Shown one piece after another: positions 40,898-49,714 of a stretch of 64,000 nucleotides of DNA. This DNA comes from Agarophyton chilense (lineage: Eukaryota > Rhodophyta > Florideophyceae > Gracilariales > Gracilariaceae). The DNA lies in the NCBI GenBank assembly GCA_030374765.1, contig JARGXX010000095.1, positions 2,232,001 through 2,296,000 of the forward strand. The letters are read 5' to 3'. A program made the position numbers and the translations under genes. The notes beneath the pieces were generated by a model. The model was not told the DNA's origin, made no database searches, and saw only the letters and a program-made list of their open reading frames with translations. Every line of letters starts with the position of its first letter. Position 1 is the first letter of the stretch.

Positions 40898-42058
40898 ATG
40901 CTCAGAAAAGTCATGAAGCTTCGCGTGTTCAGGTCTGTTCTTTCCACGCTAGCAATCTTCGTCTGTGCGCTGGGAGCCGCAACTGTGGCCACCCTTTTCG
41001 AAACGTTTAGTTTTGTGTTTGTGCGTCCTTTCTCCCTCACTCAACACCGAAGAATTTGTCTTCGCTTTTCGCACGCTTTCTTTCTGCTGGCACCTTTTCT
41101 TCTTGAGAAATGGTCTTCTATCAAATTTCGCTCCTATGGCGATTCTATATCTCCGAAAGGGAGCTATCTTGCTGTGATAAACCATCACTCCGACATTGAC
41201 TGGTTGTTGGGTCTTGCATACGTCTCTCGTTTTCGCTATCCGTATCCTGGAAATTCTAAGTCGGTTGTCAAGGCATCGCTTCGTAAGGTGCCAATCTTCG
41301 GCCGCCTCTTGCACTATGCAGAATTTATGTTCATCACCCGATCTTGGGCTGCCGATCGAGATCGTTTTTTTCAAGCGCTTAAGTCATTAAGGGGATATTC
41401 TACGACAGTTGCCCCTCTTTGGTTTGTTCTTTATCCTGAGGGAACTCGACTCACACCCGACAAGCTTGAACACTCTCAGACATATGCCACTTCACGCGGT
41501 TTGAAACCCCATCACAATGTCCTATTCCCTCGTTTCAAAGCGTTCGTATCCATTGTGTCTACGCTACGCGATGATTTTGATGGTATCGTGGATGCAACTT
41601 TCATGTTCGAAGGAAAACTTCCATCCATGAGAAGCGCCTTGGCTGGAACAGACAATACGGTAGTTCACACTCATCAGCGCTTCTATCCAATGAGCCAAGT
41701 TCCAGAAGATAAGGCAGAGCTTGAGGCATGGCTTCTGAAAAGATGGTATGAGAAGGATGATCTATTGACTGACTTCAAACGAGATCCGCAATCGCTTGGA
41801 CCACAGCATGAAAGTTGCGTTCCCGCTGGTGAGACGCCATCTCTGATGCCGTTCTATTCACTCGTCACTACTTCGGCGTTCTTCTCGGTTATAATTACAT
41901 ACGCCTTTTCCAGAATACCAAATGGATTGACACTGCTCATGGTGTCCACTGCCCTTACAATTGGACTCTCTGCCGTTTTTGTTTTGCTCAATATCAAACC
42001 CTCTCGAAAAGGGTCAAGCACAGGGACAAACATCAGAAGCGAGGTCTCTAAGTCTTGA
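40898..42058 (+). CDS. 1-acyl-sn-glycerol-3-phosphate acyltransferase (LPAT, PlsC family)
   Basis: Start placed at ATG 40898; the open frame extends to a TTG at 40856. 386 residues. It transfers an acyl group to lysophosphatidic acid to give phosphatidic acid at the ER. One or two N-terminal hydrophobic segments (VLSTLAIFVCALGAATVATL). Acyltransferase motif I is VINHHSDIDWLLG (His96, Asp101). Then SVVKASLRKVPIFGRLLHYA matches the block that follows motif I in AGPAT3/4/5 and plant LPAT2. Motif III is VLYPEGTRLTPDK (180-184 PEGTR). The C-terminus has two hydrophobic segments (LVTTSAFFSVIITYAF and LTLLMVSTALTIGLSAVFVL). The length and the C-terminal membrane anchors fit the AGPAT3/4/5 group. No intron. 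Convergent with phosphoglucomutase, 140 bp apart. Confidence 0.92.
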   Translation: MLRKVMKLRVFRSVLSTLAIFVCALGAATVATLFETFSFVFVRPFSLTQHRRICLRFSHAFFLLAPFLLEKWSSIKFRSYGDSISPKGSYLAVINHHSDIDWLLGLAYVSRFRYPYPGNSKSVVKASLRKVPIFGRLLHYAEFMFITRSWAADRDRFFQALKSLRGYSTTVAPLWFVLYPEGTRLTPDKLEHSQTYATSRGLKPHHNVLFPRFKAFVSIVSTLRDDFDGIVDATFMFEGKLPSMRSALAGTDNTVVHTHQRFYPMSQVPEDKAELEAWLLKRWYEKDDLLTDFKRDPQSLGPQHESCVPAGETPSLMPFYSLVTTSAFFSVIITYAFSRIPNGLTLLMVSTALTIGLSAVFVLLNIKPSRKGSSTGTNIRSEVSKS

Positions 42059-42198
42059 CGCATGAATTTTGGTATACTAAAGACTCATTTCCAGGGGTTG
42101 TGAGTGAATTTCCAGAAGCCAAGGACCGGCTAGGTAGACTTGGGACGTATGCGTAAACGTATGGACCTCGGCCGCTAAAAAAGTATCAACGTCCCATT

Positions 42199-44064
42199 TT
42201 ATGTAATCACAGTCGGGGCGCTTCGACCGGTGAACTCCTCAATTCTTGTAAGTCTACGAGCGATATCTACGATGTCCTTCATAACAATCCTAGGATCATT
42301 GTTTTGCGGGTTTGGTGATGGCGGTTCGTATTGTTCAAAGTATATTCGAATCGTTGCACCTGCTGATCCGGTGCCGCTTAATCGAAACACAACACGTCCA
42401 CCGGTCTTGATATCTACGATGATCCCTTGGTCTTTAACGGTGGATCCGTCCACAGGATCTTTGTACTCAAAATCACGAACCCTCTGCACTTCATCAAGGT
42501 ACGGAACGATGCCATTAGCCATTCCCTTGAGGTTGAGCATGAACACTTCTCCGTCCTTTGATTCCACGGCTTCGTAATCATGACGTAAATTGTACGTACG
42601 TCCATACTTTCTCCAGTGGGCGAGGAGTATGTCTTCCACCGTAACGAATTGCCCGATCTCGGAGTCACGATTTTCGAAAGCTAAAATGCTCAGCCAAGCT
42701 AAAACTGCCCAAATGCCATCTTTTTCCCGTATGTGATCAGAGCTTGTACCGAATGATTCCTCTCCGCATATATTGATCTTTCCAGCGTCCATTAAATTCG
42801 TGAAGTACTTCCATCCAGTTGGAGTATAGTACAGCTTAACCCCCTTTTCTTCCGCAACTCTATCCAACGCCGATGCCGTTGGCATTGAGCGCGCAACACC
42901 CTTCAGTCCTTGCCGGCCAAAGTATGGGATAGCTCTCGTGGCGTAATCAGCTATAATAGCAACAGAATCAGCCGGGCTTACGAACACTCCTTGACCAAGA
43001 ATCATATTCCGGTCGCCATCGCCGTCTGAAGCAGCGCCGAACTGAGGAGCCGTTGGATTTTTTTCCGGATCCAAGGTGTCTACGAGTTTCGCTGCGTACG
43101 TGAGATTAGGATCCGGATGGCCACCGCCAAAGTCTTCTTTCGGATCGGCATTTATGACTGATTTAAACCCTGCTCCGAGCTCAATGCCGAATATAACGCG
43201 GGCATATTCTCCAGTTGAAGCGTGCATGGCATCAAAACACATGGAAAAGTCAGGTCGAGCAATCAGTGCTTTCAAAGCGTCAAAGTCAAATATGGAGCGC
43301 AGCATTTTCAAGTAGTGGTCAACTGAATCGATTACTTCAATAACAAACTTCCCATTTCCAAATGAAGTGACCCCTTCGGTTGATAAGTCAATGTCAGATC
43401 CGAAATCTGCAAGCCTATACTGAGAAATCTTCTGGGTATGTTCGTAGATTAAATCCGTTAAAGCCTTTAACGCGGGTGCGCCGGATTCAGTGTTATACTT
43501 TATCCCCCAGTCGCCATCCAGGCCGGCTGGATTGTGGCTAGCAGTGAGAATTATACCTCCAAGCGCTTTGCTACTTGGAATCAGAGCGGATACAGCTGGT
43601 GTCGTAAGCAACGCATTTCTGCCAACGATAACGCGAGCAAATCCGTTCGCAGCCGCCATGCGCAAAATCGTTTGAGCCGCACTCTTATTATAAAAACGAC
43701 CGTCACCGCCGAGTATTAGAGTACGACCAGACAGTTCGGGCGGCCCTCCTAGAGCATCGAAGAGTGACTGAACCCAATTTGGAAGAAAAGACGGATCTGT
43801 TATTAGTACAGAAGTCTTCTTGCGCATGCCACTCGTCCCAGTGGTTTGCCCGGGGATGGGCTTTGTGTCGTATGTGAGCATTGGTAATTCTGAAGGATGT
43901 ACGGATGATTGGGTTTCCAATGGCTGACACATTTGAAACCGGGGTCTTGAGGTTCGCGCCGCCCTTGCCCCGGAGCTGTATGCAGCGCCCGTTCGATGTT
44001 TTGCAATGTTTGGACTCTTTAAGGCTGAAGCAGGCAGAGACACGATAAAAGTTGGCGAATACAT
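42199..44064 (-). CDS. PGM: Phosphoglucomutase
   Basis: ATG 44064, 621 residues. It interconverts glucose 1-phosphate and glucose 6-phosphate. The core starts around residue 64 with TKPIPGQTTGTSGMRKKTSV, as in PGM1. The active-site phosphoserine is Ser176 in GGIILTASHNPAGLDGDWGI. The metal loop is DGDGDR (347-352). The sugar-binding loop is CGEESFGTSSDHIREKDG (433-450). The phosphate-binding end has RLSGTGSAGATIRIY. The first 55 residues (MYSPTFIVSLPASALKSPN onward, rich in Ser, Ala and Arg, few acids) are an extension compared with cytosolic PGM of about 560 residues and may be a transit peptide. TATATATGTGTATATA about 160 bp upstream (44223-44238) is a possible promoter element. Intronless. 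Confidence 0.95.
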   Translation of the reverse strand: MYSPTFIVSLPASALKSPNIAKHRTGAAYSSGARAARTSRPRFQMCQPLETQSSVHPSELPMLTYDTKPIPGQTTGTSGMRKKTSVLITDPSFLPNWVQSLFDALGGPPELSGRTLILGGDGRFYNKSAAQTILRMAAANGFARVIVGRNALLTTPAVSALIPSSKALGGIILTASHNPAGLDGDWGIKYNTESGAPALKALTDLIYEHTQKISQYRLADFGSDIDLSTEGVTSFGNGKFVIEVIDSVDHYLKMLRSIFDFDALKALIARPDFSMCFDAMHASTGEYARVIFGIELGAGFKSVINADPKEDFGGGHPDPNLTYAAKLVDTLDPEKNPTAPQFGAASDGDGDRNMILGQGVFVSPADSVAIIADYATRAIPYFGRQGLKGVARSMPTASALDRVAEEKGVKLYYTPTGWKYFTNLMDAGKINICGEESFGTSSDHIREKDGIWAVLAWLSILAFENRDSEIGQFVTVEDILLAHWRKYGRTYNLRHDYEAVESKDGEVFMLNLKGMANGIVPYLDEVQRVRDFEYKDPVDGSTVKDQGIIVDIKTGGRVVFRLSGTGSAGATIRIYFEQYEPPSPNPQNNDPRIVMKDIVDIARRLTRIEEFTGRSAPTVIT

Positions 44065-44872
44065 TTCTGTCGGAAGATGGGCAGCGTATCTCCGGAAGGC
44101 GAAATTTGGTAGCTACGAAGTTTGCCAAGAGTTCGCCGTATTTGCACGAGTCAAACGGTTACATACTCTCCTAGCAGAATTTTGGAGTACGACCTGAAAT
44201 CTTCTGGTCCCTGATAGATGAGATATATATGTGTATATAGCGTGCGGTGAAGATATGCACACCGTCAGCTGTGCTTTGAGGCAGAAATGTTCACTTCGTT
44301 TTGTAGTTGCGATCTCAAACAATGGAGGATTCCTGAAAACATTAATTTTGTCTATGCGAAATAATACGCACATTTTACTGTAGTATGCTTAAACTTAACA
44401 GTTTTGCTACTTTCCCTGCAGGCTCAGTTTCTTGGACTGCAATACGGAGTAATCGATTTGGATCCCTCCGTACACATACCTGAGCCGCACTCCCTAGGGA
44501 ATGTTACCCGACCCACGGTATTCTGGTGTCCCGGTCTCCAAGACGGGTATATTAATTAGGCAAGAAGTAAGCTCAAAGCAAATGAGTCGCGTACAAAGCC
44601 AAGCGTAAACAAACCCCGCTAATAAATCAGAGAAATCATCCGATATGAGATTTGCTCCTCTGAAACATACTGAGAAAACTACTACGTTCTTGTTTATGCA
44701 GTTATTAAGAGAAATAGGTGAGATAGATAAGGCCTCTAGAACAGTTACAGCCTGTCTCATAGCTGCGGCCGCAAAGACTGCGGCAGCAAAGACTTGTACA
44801 GTACTTGTACATGGCAAATCGTATGGACGCAGTCGTATTGAATGCAAGCTGGTGAATGAGATGACGGTCTCC
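44065..44872. other. Intergenic region between phosphoglucomutase and phosphodiesterase genes
   Basis: Upstream of PGM and downstream of the ENPP-type gene, both on the minus strand. It holds a TATA-rich stretch (44223-44238). Two short overlapping frames have no recognisable domain. No RNA gene recognised. Confidence 0.4.
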
Positions 44873-46384
44873 TCAAATGAGGATGTCAGATAAAATTGTC
44901 TCGCTACCATTGTTCGGTGCTGGGTGAGCAGAGTAAATACGACACAATAATCCGTAAATATCCACAGCCCGAATGCCTTCCACAGTTTCTCCGCTCTTGA
45001 AAGCAGGACCCTTGGCCACGAAAATTGCTTGCATGTCTTCTTCATTATGATCAAAACCATGTTCGCCGAACCCAACAACCCTGTGATGTGCGTTATGATT
45101 CCGCGTACTTGTCAATGCGCGCAACGGACTCTCTGCACCTGGTACCAAAACCTGATGGGGATAAACAGTGGACCATCCCATTTCTGCCATAGTCACGACC
45201 TGTGTTACAAACTGACCACCTCTCAGATGCCAATCTTCGGGCAAATTCTGCTTGAGGTATGCTTTAATCTTGTCATTTCCAAGGGAGAAGCGCTTTAGCT
45301 CTTCGTACACACTTTCTGCGGGGATTGTCATGTTTAACCAGAGACCCATCGGGGTTTGCAAAATATCTTGAACAGTGCCCTCTTCCATCACATGCGTTAA
45401 GTCAACTCGTCTGTCGTTTGAAATTTCAGTCATACCGTGATCGGACACAATCACAAGGTTTACCTCAAGCTCAGCGTCTGACAGTTTGTCTAATAGGCTT
45501 TTGATAGCATTATCCACAGCGACGATCTCATTGTTCACTTCTGAAGAGTTTGGACCATGCATGTGACCCATGTGATCGACACTCTCGAAGTACAGCGTGA
45601 CGAACTCTGCCTTCCTTCGGAGATCGGACGCACCTCCAGTCAATAATTGAATGGCCCTATTAACGCGTTTCTTGTAGGGAACGTTTTCATTGTACTTCCA
45701 GAACGCATCCGGCCGGTTCTTTTCTACTGTGCTTCCAGGCCAGAACACACACCCAGTTGTGTAGTTTTGCACTTCTTGCAGCGTATTGTTCACATCAGCT
45801 GGTTTGCTAGTATGCATGAGGGTTTTCCAAATAGGCTCTCCCTTCCACCACGAAGAGTGATTTTCATCGAGATGAAACCATTTTTGTGAATCAGGGTTGT
45901 ACATGGTGTTTCCCACAATGCCATGCGATTCGGCATATAGACCTGTGACGATTGACCAATGATTGGGAAATGTCTTACTAGGCATGACTGGTTGCATGCC
46001 TTTCGGCGCAAAGACCCCCCCTTTGGCTATACTGTTAAGGGACGGCGCGAGTAACTGACCATCTTTGGTACGAGACAAATACTCATTCCGGAACCCATCA
46101 ATACTTATAAGTATTGTACACGGAGAGAGTTTTTTTAAGGCTTCATTTGAGGAGTGTGCCTTCAACTTCGCTGTACTCGGTCGCGTGAAGAAGTAAAAGG
46201 CCATTCCAAAACATGCTGGGAAAACGACAAAGGAAAATACTGCGAAGGGATGCCATCCAGTAGGTTCTTCTATGTAGTAGCCACGAGATCGACCACTCGG
46301 AATCAGAGTCTCGGTCTCTAAGCCTTCCTCGATTTGCAGAGGATCCTCATTTGCGCTCGAGGCCAGATCTTCGCGACGAGCCAT
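44873..46384 (-). CDS. Ectonucleotide pyrophosphatase/phosphodiesterase (ENPP family, type II membrane protein)
   Basis: ATG 46384, 503 residues. A short cytoplasmic N-terminus (1-43) precedes one hydrophobic anchor (WHPFAVFSFVVFPACFGMAF, about 44-64), so the catalytic domain would face the lumen or outside. Family metal and catalytic residues: Asp96 in ILISIDGFRNEYL, nucleophile Thr138 in MPSKTFPNHWSIVTGLY, Asp270 and His274 in ESVDHMGHMHGP, Asp315-His316 in VIVSDHGMTE, and the last His in EHGFDHNEEDMQAIF. It hydrolyses nucleotide phosphodiester or pyrophosphate bonds; the exact substrate cannot be told. Intronless. A 150-residue frame ends inside its 5' end (see 46347-46799). Confidence 0.92.
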   Translation of the reverse strand: MARREDLASSANEDPLQIEEGLETETLIPSGRSRGYYIEEPTGWHPFAVFSFVVFPACFGMAFYFFTRPSTAKLKAHSSNEALKKLSPCTILISIDGFRNEYLSRTKDGQLLAPSLNSIAKGGVFAPKGMQPVMPSKTFPNHWSIVTGLYAESHGIVGNTMYNPDSQKWFHLDENHSSWWKGEPIWKTLMHTSKPADVNNTLQEVQNYTTGCVFWPGSTVEKNRPDAFWKYNENVPYKKRVNRAIQLLTGGASDLRRKAEFVTLYFESVDHMGHMHGPNSSEVNNEIVAVDNAIKSLLDKLSDAELEVNLVIVSDHGMTEISNDRRVDLTHVMEEGTVQDILQTPMGLWLNMTIPAESVYEELKRFSLGNDKIKAYLKQNLPEDWHLRGGQFVTQVVTMAEMGWSTVYPHQVLVPGAESPLRALTSTRNHNAHHRVVGFGEHGFDHNEEDMQAIFVAKGPAFKSGETVEGIRAVDIYGLLCRIYSAHPAPNNGSETILSDILI

Positions 46385-46799
46385 TATATCTCACCGCATC
46401 CAGCTCAGATGATGAAGGGGATGAGGCTTCTCGCAATTGAGCTGCTGGGAGGAGTATGAACACGCCTGGCAAATCAGCATAATTGTTATGTATCGAAACA
46501 AATTCCGAATATTTGCGTTGCGGATCATTAAAAAGAAGCCCCAAACAAGGGATTAAAAAACCCGGCCTGAAAGAGGAGTTCGCTATGTAGCACTCTCCCA
46601 AAGCAAAGGCCTGAGGGAGCGACGACTGAAGGGTTGTTCCCATCGAAGGCATTAGAGATATATTTCCGTACGATTCTCCAGCGCAAATATAAGGGAAAGC
46701 ATCCAAACGAAATACCCATCGGTGCGATGGGGGGAACCACCTTGATGTCAGAACGTCAATCGGTAGGGTAGAAGCTTCCGACTGTTTATGCTTCGCCAT
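46347..46799 (-). CDS. Small ORF overlapping the 5' end of the phosphodiesterase gene
   Basis: ATG 46799 in good context (GACAATGGCG), 150 residues, ending 38 bases inside the ENPP-type CDS in another phase. It has a Trp/Pro/Phe-rich start (SRWFPPSHRWVFRLDAFPY) and a hydrophobic centre (FLIPCLGLLF, GVFILLPAAQL). No family recognised. It could be a translated upstream ORF, a small gene, or a chance frame. Confidence 0.25.
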   Translation of the reverse strand: MAKHKQSEASTLPIDVLTSRWFPPSHRWVFRLDAFPYICAGESYGNISLMPSMGTTLQSSLPQAFALGECYIANSSFRPGFLIPCLGLLFNDPQRKYSEFVSIHNNYADLPGVFILLPAAQLREASSPSSSELDAVRYNGSSRRSGLERK

Positions 46800-47217
46800 T
46801 GTCTACATGTGAATTGTTGCTTGTTCTTATGTTTTTGACATTTGATTCGATCCTTTTTCTGTGATCCGTTGATCATGGATTTAGGCATCTCCTCCGCCAT
46901 TATTAGATTATCTTGGCTCAGGGCCAGGTGTGTGGGCAACAATTAGTGGTATCATAAACAATTGCGAGAGCAAAATGCAGACGGAACAAGCGCCGGACTC
47001 TGTCAGCATGCTTTACAACCAGACCAGATAGCCTGATTCCTGCGCCGTTACGCTTTGTCCACATACTAGATGCTTATACGTCCGGCTCGTATTTCTTCGA
47101 TACATCTGTCCACTTTGATAGGGTCCCATATACAGTACGGATACGAAGATTTTAAATATGCTCATGCTTGCGTCCTTTGCTCTATGGGGATAGAGCGTCT
47201 AGCCCACCTGGTCGAGG
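46800..47217. other. Divergent promoter region between phosphodiesterase and GST-type genes
   Basis: About 0.4 kb (0.8 kb from the ENPP ATG) shared by two genes reading apart. No clear TATA box; short frames only. Confidence 0.4.
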
Positions 47218-48297
47218 ATGTTATCTTTCGCGCCGTCAACGTTTGTCCTGCCCAGAATTTCAACGCAGTATAGTCGACTAGTAACTTCCCCTGTTCGCCA
47301 ATCGTTTTTGAAACCAACAACACGAATGGCGGCCTCCAAACCTCATTTGTCGGCAATGGATGACGTTGTTCAAGGTCGATTCCAGCGCAAGCCCTCCGCG
47401 TTTAGAAACTCGATTTCGGCTGCACCAGGGGCTAGGTTTGCCCCGGAACCGAATCGTTATCGTCTTTATGTGTCTCTTGCATGTCCTTGGGCTCACCGTT
47501 GTTTGATAACACGTGCTGTTAAGGGTCTTCAGGAAATCCTACCAATCACCGTCGTTCATCATCATATGGGTTCGGGTGGCTGGCGTTTTGTGACCAAGGA
47601 CGAAGATGATATTCCGGAAATGTGTGAACCTGAGCCCTTATTTGGGGTGAAGAAGATCCGCGACTTGTATTTTAAGGCGGAACCTGAATATGATGGTCGC
47701 TTCACGGTTCCAGTGCTCTGGGACACCAAACATAATACAATCGTGAACAATGAGAGTTCTGAAATAATTGTAATGCTAAATGGCTTGTTCAATGACTACG
47801 CGAAGAATCCTCACGTAAACCTGTATCCGGAAGCTATGCAGACTCAAATTACCGAAGTTGCGGAATCATTTTATAATTCTTTCAACAATGGAGTATATCG
47901 CTGTGGCTTTGCAAAGACACAAGAGGCCTATAATGAGGCATATTATGAACTGTTTGAACGTTTAGATATACTTGAAGAGCATTTGTCCAAGTCAAGGTAC
48001 TTGGTTGGTGATTCGCTGACCTTGGCTGACATTCGTCTGTTCGTCACGTTGATTAGGTTTGATCCTGTATATGTGTTGCACTTTAAGGCGAACAAAAAGC
48101 GAATCATGGACTACCCGAACCTTTCGGGTTTCACGAGAGAACTTTACCAGATGCCGGAAATCAAGAGCACTGTCTCATTTGAGCACATTAAGAAACACTA
48201 CTTTGGCAGTCACCCAACCATAAATCCTCTAGGCATAGTTCCAAATGGCCCTGACCTTTCTTACATGGACGAGCCCCATGGTAGAGACAAAATGTAA
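47218..48297 (+). CDS. Glutathionyl-hydroquinone reductase (Xi-class GST, ECM4/YqjG type)
   Basis: ATG 47218 gives 359 residues; a second ATG (residue 37, MAASKPHLSAMDD) would give a form without the presequence. Residues 1-37 are Ser/Thr/Arg-rich without acids (MLSFAPSTFVLPRISTQYSR), like an organelle targeting peptide. The thioredoxin-fold active site is YVSLACPWAHR with Cys89. GSGGWRFV, LYFKAEPEYDGRFTVPVLWD, NNESSEIIVML and the C-terminal GST helix domain (YLVGDSLTLADIRLFVTLIRFDPVY) are all characteristic of the family, which reduces glutathionyl-hydroquinones. The length without presequence (about 320) matches the family. Intronless; convergent with ATM. Confidence 0.93.
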   Translation: MLSFAPSTFVLPRISTQYSRLVTSPVRQSFLKPTTRMAASKPHLSAMDDVVQGRFQRKPSAFRNSISAAPGARFAPEPNRYRLYVSLACPWAHRCLITRAVKGLQEILPITVVHHHMGSGGWRFVTKDEDDIPEMCEPEPLFGVKKIRDLYFKAEPEYDGRFTVPVLWDTKHNTIVNNESSEIIVMLNGLFNDYAKNPHVNLYPEAMQTQITEVAESFYNSFNNGVYRCGFAKTQEAYNEAYYELFERLDILEEHLSKSRYLVGDSLTLADIRLFVTLIRFDPVYVLHFKANKKRIMDYPNLSGFTRELYQMPEIKSTVSFEHIKKHYFGSHPTINPLGIVPNGPDLSYMDEPHGRDKM

Positions 48298-49714
48298 CGC
48301 ACGTTGTACAGGATGCCAGGATACATGGCCAAATAAAGAGCAAGAACATCATGCGAGCCCACCTTTCCTGCTCGAAAGAACACGTCAGATGGGGTAATCT
48401 TACTTTTGCTGCCCAGAAAAGAACATATGGGCATCGACATGTGCCATAGTCCATGTTATAGAGGAAGTGGCTTTTGCTATACTTCCATGCCACGGCAATA
48501 TGGATTTTTAGATTTCGAGGGACATTTGATAGCTAGCTGGTCGTCTTAGGCAGCAATTAGAAAAGATGTAGGAGAAAACCTGGAATTCCTCCACATAGGT
48601 AGGCACCCTAAAATAATAGCAACTCCTCAGGAATATATTGGTATCATCTGAAACGCATTTCTCTGATGTGGGCTCCCGTAATGATTTGTATGGCTTGTTC
48701 GTGTTTGCAATTCGATTACAATCTCAAGAGCACCATCAGATTGTTATCCCTTCGCCATAAATCCATCAGATTGTTATCCCTTCGCCATCATCCCATCAGA
48801 TTGTAATATTTCCCTTCGCAATCAACCCATCAGGTTGTAATCTTTCCCTTAGCCATCAACCCATCAGGTTGTAATATTTCCCTTCGCCATCAACCCATCA
48901 GGATTGCAATCCCTTCGCCATCAACCCATCATGATTGTAATCCCTCCCTTCGCCATCAACCCATCAGATTGTAATTCCTTCGCCATAAACCCATCAGATT
49001 GTAATCTTTCCCTTCGCCATCAACCAATCAGATTGTAAAATATTTTTCCTTCATGCAATCATGCTGTTGGAAGACTTCTAAAAAACTGTGGACTTCGTGT
49101 ATGGCGGTACCGACGGTACAGTGGAGAATCTCAAGCACGTCAAGACCTAGGGTTTTGTCCCAAAATCGTCCGCAGAACCACAATCGTTTCCTTGAAGCAG
49201 GCGCAACCTGAAAAGAATTAGTTTGAATGATGATGGGAGATTGAGTTGTGACTTTCCATCGGATTGTATTCCCCTCGACAAGAAGCTCTCCTTGGTTGAA
49301 ATTCCTTCGTCAGGAGACAATCCCTGATAGCAAGCTTTTGGACTGTAATCGATCGCAATCATCAATGGAAAGGCAAGCCTTGTACTTCTTCCTTGGTGTG
49401 GACCTTAGCTCTGTATTACAATACGGTAGAAGAATTGCCTCCTAAAGTTCTTTAGAGAAAGTTCTCTATTTTCAAGAAAGACAAGAACTTTTGGACGTGC
49501 AGTACGCGAGTAACGATTTTCGAGCCATCATGGACTCTGGAACTTCTCGTGCAATAAGGCTCGCAAAAGCATCAGTATCCTTGAACTGTTATGATTCTCA
49601 AGATCATACTGGGCAGGGACAGTTTCTGGTTACTACGTGAGCTATGAAATTTAACGACAGCATACTTTCATCAGTACTCTTGTGATTATTGAGTCACGAG
49701 AGTACCAATGAAGA
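48298..49714. other. Intergenic region between GST-type gene and ATM, with a minisatellite
   Basis: Both genes end here. Apart from the minisatellite at 48733-49060, no gene is recognised. Short frames such as 49147-49365 have no domain. Confidence 0.5.
48733..49060 (+). repeat. Minisatellite, about nine and a half units of 30-35 bp
   Basis: Unit start CCATCAGATTGTAATCTTTC followed by CCTTCGCCATCAAC. Units start at 48733, 48763, 48793, 48827, 48861, 48895, 48926, 48961, 48991 and 49025 (degenerate last unit). The length varies because the T/C-rich centre expands or shrinks. The unit length is not fixed and there are no unique spacers. Confidence 0.92.

Noticed and set aside
44494..45078. 194-residue minus-strand ORF
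   Set aside because: Overlaps the ENPP-type CDS in another phase and has no recognisable domain; a shadow frame.
48733..49060. Regular repeats reminiscent of a CRISPR array
   Set aside because: Units are contiguous with no unique spacers, length varies, and the genome is eukaryotic; it is a minisatellite.
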